Assembly (NCBI GenBank): GCA_016786485.1 | Contig: JAEUWD010000002.1 | Span: 124,001 to 188,000 of the forward strand | Length of the DNA stretch: 64,000 nucleotides | Origin: Bacteriovoracaceae bacterium | Lineage (GTDB): Bacteria; Bdellovibrionota; Bacteriovoracia; Bacteriovoracales; Bacteriovoracaceae | Direction of reading: 5' to 3' | Part shown: in pieces, positions 8,394-17,074 of the stretch | How the letters are laid out: every line of letters starts with the position of its first letter | Numbering within the stretch: the first letter of the stretch is position 1 | Made by a program: the position numbers and the translations under genes | Notes under the pieces: model-generated | The model's database searches: none | Told to the model about the DNA's origin: nothing | The model's input: the letters and a program-made list of their open reading frames with translations, nothing else

Positions 8394-9711
8394 ACAACTT
8401 CAGATCATCAATGGAACTGAAAACTTTTTTAAAATTACCTTTTTGATATTTTTCTTTATTAATCCGGGCCTTGACTTTCTCATCTGTTAGCATTTCACCT
8501 TTCATTTTTAAATCCATCGCGATTTCTACAATCTGATGTGAAATAATAAATAAGCTTGAAAGTGGAGAAATTTTCATATGGTCGATTCCTTTTGGAAAAC
8601 CTGAACCATCCGGTTGCTCGTGATGTTCGAGGATGATTTTATCAACATCCGGCGGGACATCTGGATTTTTGGATAAAGTAGTCGAGCATTCAATCGTATG
8701 ATTCATAAAATCTTTATTTTTTTCACTCTTCTGCACTTCCTCTGTTTCGTTGAGTTTAGGCGAATCAATAAACACATCATGGATTAAACTGGCGAAAGCC
8801 AATTTCACCATGGTTGGTTCCGAGTTCCACTGCATTTTCGAAGCTACTGCACAGGAAATAAAAGCCAAAGCTACTGAGTGTTGAGGAATAAAATCTCGTT
8901 GATTAGTGAAAATATTTTTGAGTAATTTTTTAAGGTTTTTATTATTACGGATAATAGACACCGCATAATCCACACCTTCTTTAGCTATGTTTATAACATC
9001 ATCATTCAAACCAAAACGTTTTACTGTATCATGAATGTAATCTTGAACATCGACAGCCTTTTCAACTTCTTCATCCGTTAGATTTTTAAACAGAACACTA
9101 ATGTTACGTTCAATCGTTTTTGAACAATGGGCACCGTCTTCATTTTTTATTAAAAACTTGGTCAATTTCTTGCCTGTATATTTCACGTAGTCTTCATCAC
9201 TAAACATCTCGCCTTGATTTAAAATTTTGAGAATTTTGTCTTTGTTGAGTTCTAAGTACAGATCACAGGGACAAACACCAGTTTTGTAAATAAGACTCAC
9301 GGCAACCGTATGGTATGCCGCTGGTTCGGCGATCGTATCTCGATCACCAATATTATCTTTTTTAAGCATATCAAATAAAATTGTAAGACCTTCTGAAATA
9401 TCTGGCTTCTTGATCGCCAAGTAAAGTTTGTTCGGATTCACATCTGGCAATGTTTCGACATCATAAGCTGAACTTAGAACGAATTTACATGGCAGGTTTT
9501 GATTCACGACATATTTTTGAACTTGCCCGCCGTTCATGCCTGGCATTTGATAATCACAAATAATGACATCAACGTCTTTTAGTTTTTGCAACAGCTCCAC
9601 AGCGTCGGTACCGTTGCGGGCCTCATATACATGTGTTCCTGGTTCGAGTTCGATATTAAATCGAATCAATTCGCGAATTTCATCTTCATCTTCAATCAAT
9701 AAGAATTTCAT
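8383..9711 (-). CDS. response regulator with HD-GYP-type output domain
   Basis: The N-terminal ~120 residues are a receiver domain: acidic LLIEDEDE, phospho-acceptor Asp in VIICDYQMPGMNG, Ser in VLSSAYD and Lys in AIKKPD. After a ~110-residue linker comes an HD domain with LIHDVF and the HD-GYP signature HHEQPDGSGFPKG, in which Tyr is Phe. HD-GYP enzymes hydrolyse cyclic-di-GMP, so phosphorylation probably sets c-di-GMP turnover. The first HD metal motif is somewhat divergent, so activity should not be assumed. I take the ATG at 9709-9711; a GTG two codons upstream is an alternative. No sensor kinase is adjacent. Confidence 0.85.
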   Translation of the reverse strand: MKFLLIEDEDEIRELIRFNIELEPGTHVYEARNGTDAVELLQKLKDVDVIICDYQMPGMNGGQVQKYVVNQNLPCKFVLSSAYDVETLPDVNPNKLYLAIKKPDISEGLTILFDMLKKDNIGDRDTIAEPAAYHTVAVSLIYKTGVCPCDLYLELNKDKILKILNQGEMFSDEDYVKYTGKKLTKFLIKNEDGAHCSKTIERNISVLFKNLTDEEVEKAVDVQDYIHDTVKRFGLNDDVINIAKEGVDYAVSIIRNNKNLKKLLKNIFTNQRDFIPQHSVALAFISCAVASKMQWNSEPTMVKLAFASLIHDVFIDSPKLNETEEVQKSEKNKDFMNHTIECSTTLSKNPDVPPDVDKIILEHHEQPDGSGFPKGIDHMKISPLSSLFIISHQIVEIAMDLKMKGEMLTDEKVKARINKEKYQKGNFKKVFSSIDDLKLFGE

Positions 9712-9761
9712 CAGCACCCGCTTTTTATGTACCTAACTATTCGGCAGCGGGCGTGATTTTA

Positions 9762-10493
9762 TTAATTTGTGTTTTGTAGTGAACTAAGAAGCTCAACATT
9801 TCGAGCGAGTAAAGATTCCTGATCCGAATTGAAGTTTTTATAAAGTTCTAAGTATCGCTTCATCACGTGAATCGGATAATCTTTTGGTTTTTTGTTACGC
9901 TTCAAAGCACTTTTCACATTACTTGGACCCATATTATAAGCCGCTAGGTATAACTGACTTTGGCCATCAAATTTATTACGTAACCAATTCAAATAAGCTG
10001 TCCCTAATTTAATATTCAAGTAAGGGTCATTTAGCTTCTTACCTTTTTTCCATGGAATCTTGTACATATCAGCAATCCAAACCGCTGTTTGATCTCTTAA
10101 CTGCATCAGACCAATTTCACCTACTGGGCCTTTTGAATCTGGATTAAAACTACTTTCACCACTAATAAGAGCAATCACGAAATAAGGATCAAGTTCATAA
10201 CGAAATGATTCGACGATAATGGTCTCTGCAATCTGTGCTGCTTGAGCTTGATATTTTTTTGGTAACTTAGCCTTTACTGTCGCCTTAACCGTTCTTTCCA
10301 TTTCAGCGTTATCCGCCAAACTCTTCACCATACTGCTATTATATTTTGAGCCTAATAACTCACGAGCGTGAACTTCACGGATCGATTCTTTCATACTTGC
10401 GATAGTACGCTCTGAACTTCTTTGAATGTCTTTTGACCACACGTTATTGAAGCTAATGAAGCTTAATAACACTAAAATTCCCTTTAAACTCAT
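9762..10493 (-). CDS. secreted lytic transglycosylase (SLT domain)
   Basis: A 243-residue protein with a signal peptide and a C-terminal SLT domain covering roughly residues 95-225. The catalytic Glu is E113 in ISGESSFNP, followed by GEIGLMQL and the AAYNMGPSNV motif, all standard for family 1 lytic transglycosylases. Such enzymes cleave the MurNAc-GlcNAc bond of peptidoglycan and leave 1,6-anhydroMurNAc. The N-terminal 70 residues are helical and hold no known domain. A strong AGGAGG precedes the start. In a predatory bacterium it could act on its own wall or on prey wall; the sequence does not decide. Confidence 0.9.
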   Translation of the reverse strand: MSLKGILVLLSFISFNNVWSKDIQRSSERTIASMKESIREVHARELLGSKYNSSMVKSLADNAEMERTVKATVKAKLPKKYQAQAAQIAETIIVESFRYELDPYFVIALISGESSFNPDSKGPVGEIGLMQLRDQTAVWIADMYKIPWKKGKKLNDPYLNIKLGTAYLNWLRNKFDGQSQLYLAAYNMGPSNVKSALKRNKKPKDYPIHVMKRYLELYKNFNSDQESLLARNVELLSSLQNTN

Positions 10494-10547
10494 ATAGGTT
10501 CCTCCTATGTTACTTCTCTATAAAGCAAGAACTATGCCGAAAAGACT

Positions 10548-10559
10548 GGGGTTAACCCC
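10548..10559. promoter_or_regulatory. perfect 12-base palindrome between divergent genes
   Basis: GGGGTTAACCCC lies in the 165-base divergent gap between the transglycosylase and the barrel gene. It has the size and symmetry of a dimeric-repressor operator. No U-tract follows on either strand, so it is unlikely to be a terminator. The binding protein is unknown. Confidence 0.35.
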
Positions 10560-10658
10560 TTGAAAACACGTAAGGGTTTTGTTGAATGTTTAGTCATTTT
10601 TTGCCCCTTCATAGGTAGCGCTTAAGTGTTTGAAATTATTTAGCCGTTAAGTCCTCGT

Positions 10659-12554
10659 ATGATGATAAAAGTCGCTTTTATATTCACACTTATGTTGTTC
10701 GGCTTCGCACAAGCTGGAACAGTTCGAATTGATCAAAAAGAAAAAACACTTTTCTATCTCGAAACTAATGATGATATGCACACGCAAGACAAACAAGTAA
10801 TTCTGCACTGGATGAATAAATTTGTCGGCGAAGATTTGGTGGTCATTGAAACTGAGCCTTATTCCAAGCCCATTGAAAAATATTATCTTGGCTTCAAAGG
10901 AAACTTAAAAATCGCTCTGAAATATCTTGATTACGATTACAAATATCAAGAGTACTTGGCCAAAAAATTATGCGAAAAAATGAAATGTGACTTTGTTTAT
11001 CGTGGTGATGATTTAGTCAGTTACAGTTACCCTGAATTTTGGGATCACAAAACTCGCTTCAAAGAAAACTTACCAGAACATTTTATCAAAAATGAAGAAA
11101 CTCTCACTTTTTCCACAAAACTGTCTAGCGATACTCGCAGAGTTCTTTTTCAAAAACTGGATTATCGTGTGGTCTATTGGGGTCAAGTTGGCAAAGTTTT
11201 ATATTATAACAAAGATGAAACGGCCGAAGCTAACTACGAAAACAAAGTGGGAAGTTTCATTTCCAAAAACACTGTCGATTATCGCATCAAAGATGTGATT
11301 TTGAATCAACAGAAAATAAAAGCGCTAGTTGAAAACTCGAACGCTGATTGTGCCTACACACAATTTCAAGATGCTTTGAGTTTTTGTATGGCAGGTGATG
11401 TGAACAAGCTGGCAAAACCACCAAAAACTTTACCTGCGAAATCACGTTTAAGTCTACGCAACGGTTTTGGTGAATTGGAAATTTTCGAATCAACTGCTCA
11501 AGAAAGTTTAACCAGGCCAATTCTCCACGATTCACATGCTGACACCGTTTATGATCCAGAATTCGTGACCATCTACTATAAAGAAAAACCTGAAACTTAC
11601 GAGTCAATCAAATCATACCAGACCAAATACTCATGGCTTAATAATTACGACAACATGCTAATTGAATATCGTGATGGTGATGACATCGTTGCAAAAATTA
11701 AATTGAAAGATCTAAACAAAAAAGACATGGAAAGAATCCATGAATTAATGGTCGAAAGTTTAAATCCAGATACGTTTAATATTTATGAATGGAAATATGA
11801 TAATCAACTAGCTCTAGTGGGACAATTTCAACCAGAAATTATTCCGGCACTTAATCAAAGTACCATTCGTAAGATGCAAGAACGAAGCACGTACTCAATC
11901 GGAACACGTTTTGAAAATCGTTATTTAGGAATTTCAGCAGACAATGCTATTAACTTTATTGATCGAAAAACCAGTGATGCGTTTAGTTTCTATTCTATTT
12001 ACGGCGAATGGTGGGGACGCTCGGCCACGAAGTGGGGAGTCAAAGGTCACGTGAATGTTTTTACTTATCAATATGGTGTTAATAATGGCCTTGGAACAAC
12101 TGATGCTAACGGAAATTCTGGTGAATACAATCTAATGGCAGGATACCGCAAAAAAGTTTCGTCACCTTATGCCGATGAAATTCGCTTCTTTGCCGGACCT
12201 TCTAAAAAACATATTCTTATCACATCGAACTTAAGTATTGGTAGTTTAAAATATTTAAACATGAACCTCCAAGCTGAAGCCGTTAAACAACGTGGAAAGT
12301 ACATTTTCTCAACTGAGTTGCAAGCTTCACGCATTATGAAAGCCAATACCGAAATGGCAGGGCAAGCAACTTCCGGTGGCGAAGGCATGTGGTATCACGT
12401 CTCAAGTAAAGTTTCTTATCCGATATACAAAAATTTATTTTTATCTGGTGGCGGCCTTTATCGTCAGGGCACACTCGACTTTAAGCAGGGCGGCGCTCGT
12501 CTTAAAGAATTCGGATTTTATTTGGGCCTCGACTTTATCAGTGTGGGATTCTAG
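10659..12554 (+). CDS. secreted protein with C-terminal outer-membrane barrel-like region
   Basis: A 631-residue protein starting with a signal peptide (cleavage near AQAG). Residues about 20-390 are mixed alpha/beta and charged, with one Cys pair near 100-105. From about residue 395 the chain turns into alternating amphipathic strands rich in Tyr, Gly and Ser, with short turns, and it ends FYLGLDFISVGF. A terminal Phe is the usual signal for BAM-dependent outer-membrane insertion. This suggests a periplasmic or surface domain attached to a C-terminal barrel of about 10 strands. I do not recognise the family. Its TAG is directly followed by the ATG of the lipoprotein gene, so the two are probably co-expressed. 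Confidence 0.65.
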   Translation: MMIKVAFIFTLMLFGFAQAGTVRIDQKEKTLFYLETNDDMHTQDKQVILHWMNKFVGEDLVVIETEPYSKPIEKYYLGFKGNLKIALKYLDYDYKYQEYLAKKLCEKMKCDFVYRGDDLVSYSYPEFWDHKTRFKENLPEHFIKNEETLTFSTKLSSDTRRVLFQKLDYRVVYWGQVGKVLYYNKDETAEANYENKVGSFISKNTVDYRIKDVILNQQKIKALVENSNADCAYTQFQDALSFCMAGDVNKLAKPPKTLPAKSRLSLRNGFGELEIFESTAQESLTRPILHDSHADTVYDPEFVTIYYKEKPETYESIKSYQTKYSWLNNYDNMLIEYRDGDDIVAKIKLKDLNKKDMERIHELMVESLNPDTFNIYEWKYDNQLALVGQFQPEIIPALNQSTIRKMQERSTYSIGTRFENRYLGISADNAINFIDRKTSDAFSFYSIYGEWWGRSATKWGVKGHVNVFTYQYGVNNGLGTTDANGNSGEYNLMAGYRKKVSSPYADEIRFFAGPSKKHILITSNLSIGSLKYLNMNLQAEAVKQRGKYIFSTELQASRIMKANTEMAGQATSGGEGMWYHVSSKVSYPIYKNLFLSGGGLYRQGTLDFKQGGARLKEFGFYLGLDFISVGF

Positions 12555-13670
12555 ATGAAAAAAATCTTTTGCATCTTTATTTTCTTCACCTCTTGTATCC
12601 AAAATCGTGGCGGCACTTATGACTCGTTTGTCCTGCCCTATCAAACAGTTACTTTTGATTTTTCTCAAACCGCCGATTTTAATTATAGTTCAACTGATAT
12701 GGTGCTTAACTCAAGTGGTGCAAAATTAACGCCAAGATTCGAGCAAATTGATGACTTCAGTGATGATAATGATGCTGATTGGGTCTCTTTTGTGACGGGC
12801 GTTTCAACCATTACACATACCGAGAACACCAATCGTTTAAATTTCGATTGCACCAATAGTTGGGCCGGCGTTTATTATTTACCAAGCGATAACTACACCG
12901 ATTATATGATCTATAACGAAGTAACAGTGTCAAATTGGGATTTGGGTGCACAACCCATTGGTATTCTCGGTCGCTACGTCGACGCCAATAATTTTTATAT
13001 GGCACAAACTTTCGGCGGAACTCATTATCTCTACAAACGACTTGCAGGATTGTGGACACCCCTTGCTTCTGGCCCAGGCTTTACCCCTACTACCGGCGTG
13101 ACGTACGGAATGAAGTTGCGTGCGACAGGCTCCAACAATGTCACAATTGAATACAAAGTTTGGGACATTAGTGGTGCTGAACCTGCCAGCTGGTCACTCA
13201 CCGCTTCGGAATCAAATCCGCCATCAACCACCATCACGAGTGGGATGTTTGCGATGACATGCTTTGCCGGCGATGGTTATTGGACCAACGCAAAAGTTTA
13301 CGATGGCACCTTCACAACTGATTACGATACCAGTGTCACCAAAGTTGAATTTCCTTTAGTCACGGGACTTGAACCTATCGAAAGTTTCCAAGCGGTCAAT
13401 TTTAATTTGACCGAAAACGGTGGGGACGAGATTCGTTTTGAGGCCAGCGCCGATAACGGGGCGACCTACTTAACCTATGATGGTACAGCATGGGTTGTGA
13501 ACGCAACGGGTTACGCAGATGCGATCGATTTAGCAACTTTACAAGCAGCCATCACGGAATTTCCTGTCGCTACCTCGAGCATTCAGATTCGAGCATATCT
13601 AAAATCCTTCGACGGTTCTACGACCCCAAGTATCAACTCAGCCACTCTCACCTACAAAGTTCAAAAATAA
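12555..13670 (+). CDS. lipoprotein with a concanavalin-like beta-sandwich domain
   Basis: A 371-residue protein with a type II signal peptide and lipobox FTSC (Cys14). Residues about 60-255 contain DDFSDDNDADW, GILGRYVDANNFYM and a Tyr/Trp/Gly-rich strand pattern. This resembles jelly-roll domains of the LamG/DUF1080/family-16-like laminarinase fold, which often bind or cleave glycans. The last 110 residues form another beta-rich domain, with VKFEFPLV-like strands resembling a fibronectin- or BACON-like module. No catalytic residues can be assigned. It is directly downstream of the barrel gene, so it may be a surface lipoprotein working with it. Confidence 0.6.
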   Translation: MKKIFCIFIFFTSCIQNRGGTYDSFVLPYQTVTFDFSQTADFNYSSTDMVLNSSGAKLTPRFEQIDDFSDDNDADWVSFVTGVSTITHTENTNRLNFDCTNSWAGVYYLPSDNYTDYMIYNEVTVSNWDLGAQPIGILGRYVDANNFYMAQTFGGTHYLYKRLAGLWTPLASGPGFTPTTGVTYGMKLRATGSNNVTIEYKVWDISGAEPASWSLTASESNPPSTTITSGMFAMTCFAGDGYWTNAKVYDGTFTTDYDTSVTKVEFPLVTGLEPIESFQAVNFNLTENGGDEIRFEASADNGATYLTYDGTAWVVNATGYADAIDLATLQAAITEFPVATSSIQIRAYLKSFDGSTTPSINSATLTYKVQK

Positions 13671-13681
13671 GAGCTAGTTGA

Positions 13682-13710
13682 TTGTTTTTCTTAAGGGCTT
13701 AGCTTATACT
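13682..13710 (+). promoter_or_regulatory. probable promoter of the cytochrome c gene
   Basis: TTGTTT at 13682-13687 and TATACT at 13705-13710 are separated by 17 bases, placing transcription start about 30 bases before the ATG. The -10 matches consensus at five of six positions. Confidence 0.5.
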
Positions 13711-13746
13711 GAACCCATTCAAATATTCCCGATTTTTGAGGTAACA

Positions 13747-14220
13747 ATGGAATCACGGTTAGTTCTTTTTATTATTTTTATCAGCTTAAGCATCGGTGCT
13801 CTATCACTTGGTGGTTATAAAAAATATTTCGACAATACTCGTTCACTTGATATCAGGAAACTTGCCGTCAAAGGCACTGAAAGTACTGGTGAAGCTATGG
13901 CCGAAGCGGCAGTCGTCGAAGTGCTACCGCAAGCCGTTACGCTTGATACACCAGAAATGATTAAGGCCCATGAAATTTACACTGTTTCTGGCCAGTGTAT
14001 AAAGTGTCACGGAGAATTTGGTCAAGGTAATCCAAAAGAAGAAGCCCCGCTTATTGCAGGTCAGTATGACTGGTATGTCCTGGAACAACTTAATCACATG
14101 AAAGCCGGCCGTCGCAATAATGAAAAGATGAAGCCGTATTTAAAAAATCTCGATACAAAAGATTTTGAAATCCTTGCACAATATATCTCAAAACTAAGGG
14201 CTGGCAAAAAAGCAGAATAA
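13747..14220 (+). CDS. membrane-anchored c-type cytochrome
   Basis: The ATG at 13747 has GAGGTA six bases upstream; a longer open frame starting at 13678 runs through the promoter and is rejected. The 157-residue product has an N-terminal hydrophobic anchor (LVLFIIFISLSIGALSLGG), an Ala/Glu-rich linker, and one heme site CIKCH at about residues 83-87. MKPYLKNL probably gives the Met ligand. The GQGN..EAPLIAGQ region and the ISKL ending resemble cytochrome c553/c4-type single-heme domains (Cytochrome_CBB3 superfamily). It should act in periplasmic electron transfer, likely to a terminal oxidase. It stands alone with no partner nearby. Confidence 0.9.
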   Translation: MESRLVLFIIFISLSIGALSLGGYKKYFDNTRSLDIRKLAVKGTESTGEAMAEAAVVEVLPQAVTLDTPEMIKAHEIYTVSGQCIKCHGEFGQGNPKEEAPLIAGQYDWYVLEQLNHMKAGRRNNEKMKPYLKNLDTKDFEILAQYISKLRAGKKAE

Positions 14221-14247
14221 TCATTCTGTTTTGGCCAGAAATTGAAC

Positions 14248-17037
14248 ATGAAATTTTTAATCATTGCTGTACTCGCGTTTGGCTATTTCTCATGCTCTAA
14301 ACATTCAACCCAAGATTATTTAAAAACCAGCATTGAACAACTTAAACCTGCCGAAAATAAATCGGAACAAATGTTCTTTCAGCTTGATAACAAGATGAAT
14401 GTTTTTGTTGTTTCAAACCCAAAATTTAAAAAATCAATGGTTTCACTTAATGTTTTAGTTGGAAGTGCCCAAGATCCTGCCGGCAAAGAAGGTTTAGCGC
14501 ACTTCTTGGAACATATGCTCTTTTTAGGTACAGAAAAATATCCTACAGAAGGAGAATTTCAAAACTTCTTTGGAAAACACCACGGCCAGTTCAATGCTTT
14601 CACGGCACTTGAATCGACAAATTATCATTTTGAAATTGCTCATGATTACTTAGATGAAGCTCTTTCACGTTTCAGTGAGTTTTTTAAGAAGCCTTTATTT
14701 AATGCTGACTATGTTCAACGTGAAAAATCAGCGGTCAATTCAGAACACGAAAAAAATATAGCAAATGATATGCGAAGATTTTATCGCATTAAGCAACTGG
14801 TTTTACCAAAAGATCATCCTGCAGCGACTTTCTCGACGGGAAATGCACAAACATTAAAAAATGTTTCACGCCAGGACGTGGTTGATTTCTATCAAAAGTA
14901 TTATTCACCAAATTTAATGAATCTTGTGATTTACTCAAAAGAATCCGTCAGTGATATTAAAAAAAATGTTTCAAAGTTTTTTTCCGATATCCCAAATAAG
15001 AATAATGAAGTCGCAAAATTGCCGTGGGTGGAAAAGCAGGCACCACGCTTAGTTGAAGTAAAATCTATTTCTAAAATCCAAAGACTTGTTCTCGATTTTA
15101 AAGTGGATTCACACCGAATGAAATTCTGGCCAACTAAACCATTACAAATTATTGGACACTACCTTGGACATGAAGGTGATGGCTCATTACTTTCATTCTT
15201 TAAAAAGCAAAACCTCGCCTTTTCTTTATCTGCTGGTAATTACGAAACATCTTTTGAAAACGTCTTTTCATTGAGCATGAATCTTACCGATAAAGGTGTT
15301 GAACAAATCCCATTCATTGTGCAAACCGTTTTTCAATATATTGATATGTTAAAGAAAGTAGGCCTCGAAGATTACGTCTTCGAAGAAATTGATAAACTAG
15401 CCCGCCTCGATTACATCTATCAACCTGAAGATGTGGAATTAGGTGCGGTTATTGGTAAAGCTGAATGGTTAAATTTTTATCCTTCACTAGATATTGATAA
15501 GAAAATTTCACTTTATTATCACAAGTCGAGTGAAGATTTTAAATATTTTCTGGACCAACTGACACCAGAAAATTTAACTGTTTATTCGCAACACCCAAAT
15601 GTAAAAGCTAACTTAAAAGAACAATTTTATGGCGTTCAATACAATATCCAGAATTTTAGCGTCACAAAAAATGAAGCGACTAACAAAGAACTTTTTCCGC
15701 CGAGTTTAAACCCCTACCTCCCAGATGATTTAAGTCTTGTTGATGATGAAAATACCACCAAACCAACCAAACTTTTTGAAAACGATTTAGGCGTCGCTTG
15801 GTTCAAGCAAAATAATGAATTCAATTATCCGCAAGCCCATATTCTATTGCGTCTTTTAACTAATAAAAATCTTAAAACTCCAAAAAACACTTTAATAGAA
15901 AACTTATATCTGGCTTCTTTGCACGATTCAATCAATGAATGGCGTTATCCCGCTGATATGGCAGGGTTACGTTTTGATATCGAGAGTTTCCCTCGTGGAT
16001 TAGAAATTAAAATTTCCGGTTATTCACCGAAAATTTTAATCTTTCTAGAAGATCTCATACGTAAAATTCCAAGCGCCGAACTTTCTGAAGAAAAATTTTT
16101 TATTTTCAAAACAGAATTACAAAAAAGTTTTGATAACTTTGAACTTTCTGAAGAATATCAGCAGGCCATGCACTGGTTAAATTACGCCGTGGCAAAAAAT
16201 ACATTCAGTAATAAAGATCTAAAACCGGTTCTTCCTACTGTTACTTTAGCTGACGTGAATAATTTCCCTGCTACGAACTTTAAAGAATTAAAAATTGAAA
16301 GCTTAGCTTACGGAAATTTAAAAAGCTCCGAAGTTAAAACGCTGATGGAAAAAATTCATCTTATCTTGAAAGCTGCGCCAATGGATAAGCAATATTTAGC
16401 AACTGAAGAAGATACGAAAATTGAAAAAGGTGAACACGATTTCAATTTTTCAACCAAAGGCACTAACCACGTATGGATTGGTTACAACCAAATCGGGCCA
16501 CGTGATATCAAGTTGAATGCCTACTTACGCTTATTAAATTCAGTCCTCGATAGCGCTTTCTACTCTGAAATGCGTACCAATCAACAACTTGGATATATTG
16601 TTAATACGAGCTATAAGTATTCATCTAAAAGTTATGCTCAATCATTTTTAATACAATCTTCTGAGCAAAAACCACAAGTGCTGGCACAGAAAGCACGTGA
16701 GTGGTTGAAGCACATCCCTACGACCATTGGCTCTATTACAGAAGCTGAATTTAAAGCTTTAAAGACCAGCCTCGCACGTGAATTCTCATTACCAGACAAA
16801 GATATGGGTGAACGTTTTATTTGGCTTATGACTGAAATTTTTGTGCTTAACCAAGACTTTGGTTATAAAGCTAAAATGCTTGAAAGTATCCAGTCATTTA
16901 AACTGGAAGATTTCAGAAATATCACGAAAACGTTCTTTCTAGAGCCACACTTTTTGAATATTTACCTGAGCAAATCACTCAAGGAGCAAAGCGCCGAGCT
17001 TGAAAAGTTCAGAAAGTCAGCGGAATCCTATAAATAG
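14248..17037 (+). CDS. insulinase/pitrilysin-type M16 zinc metallopeptidase lipoprotein
   Basis: A 929-residue single-chain M16 peptidase, the usual pitrilysin/insulysin length. The inverted zinc motif HFLEH is at residues 85-89 and the third ligand is E166 in AVNSEH. The C-terminal half contains the R/Y region, with GYIVNTSYKY, seen in active insulysins. An N-terminal type II signal with FSC (Cys16) suggests anchoring to a membrane as a lipoprotein. M16A enzymes degrade short peptides in a closed chamber; in the periplasm this could clear peptides from protein breakdown. I prefer the ATG at 14248 to the in-frame TTG six bases before it. Confidence 0.92.
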   Translation: MKFLIIAVLAFGYFSCSKHSTQDYLKTSIEQLKPAENKSEQMFFQLDNKMNVFVVSNPKFKKSMVSLNVLVGSAQDPAGKEGLAHFLEHMLFLGTEKYPTEGEFQNFFGKHHGQFNAFTALESTNYHFEIAHDYLDEALSRFSEFFKKPLFNADYVQREKSAVNSEHEKNIANDMRRFYRIKQLVLPKDHPAATFSTGNAQTLKNVSRQDVVDFYQKYYSPNLMNLVIYSKESVSDIKKNVSKFFSDIPNKNNEVAKLPWVEKQAPRLVEVKSISKIQRLVLDFKVDSHRMKFWPTKPLQIIGHYLGHEGDGSLLSFFKKQNLAFSLSAGNYETSFENVFSLSMNLTDKGVEQIPFIVQTVFQYIDMLKKVGLEDYVFEEIDKLARLDYIYQPEDVELGAVIGKAEWLNFYPSLDIDKKISLYYHKSSEDFKYFLDQLTPENLTVYSQHPNVKANLKEQFYGVQYNIQNFSVTKNEATNKELFPPSLNPYLPDDLSLVDDENTTKPTKLFENDLGVAWFKQNNEFNYPQAHILLRLLTNKNLKTPKNTLIENLYLASLHDSINEWRYPADMAGLRFDIESFPRGLEIKISGYSPKILIFLEDLIRKIPSAELSEEKFFIFKTELQKSFDNFELSEEYQQAMHWLNYAVAKNTFSNKDLKPVLPTVTLADVNNFPATNFKELKIESLAYGNLKSSEVKTLMEKIHLILKAAPMDKQYLATEEDTKIEKGEHDFNFSTKGTNHVWIGYNQIGPRDIKLNAYLRLLNSVLDSAFYSEMRTNQQLGYIVNTSYKYSSKSYAQSFLIQSSEQKPQVLAQKAREWLKHIPTTIGSITEAEFKALKTSLAREFSLPDKDMGERFIWLMTEIFVLNQDFGYKAKMLESIQSFKLEDFRNITKTFFLEPHFLNIYLSKSLKEQSAELEKFRKSAESYK

Positions 17038-17074
17038 CTTTAAGATCAAGTCAGGGAAAACCGATAAATGACCT

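Noticed and set aside
13678-13746. Upstream start of the cytochrome c gene
   Set aside because: The extra codons lie over the promoter, and a GAGGTA ribosome site precedes the ATG at 13747.
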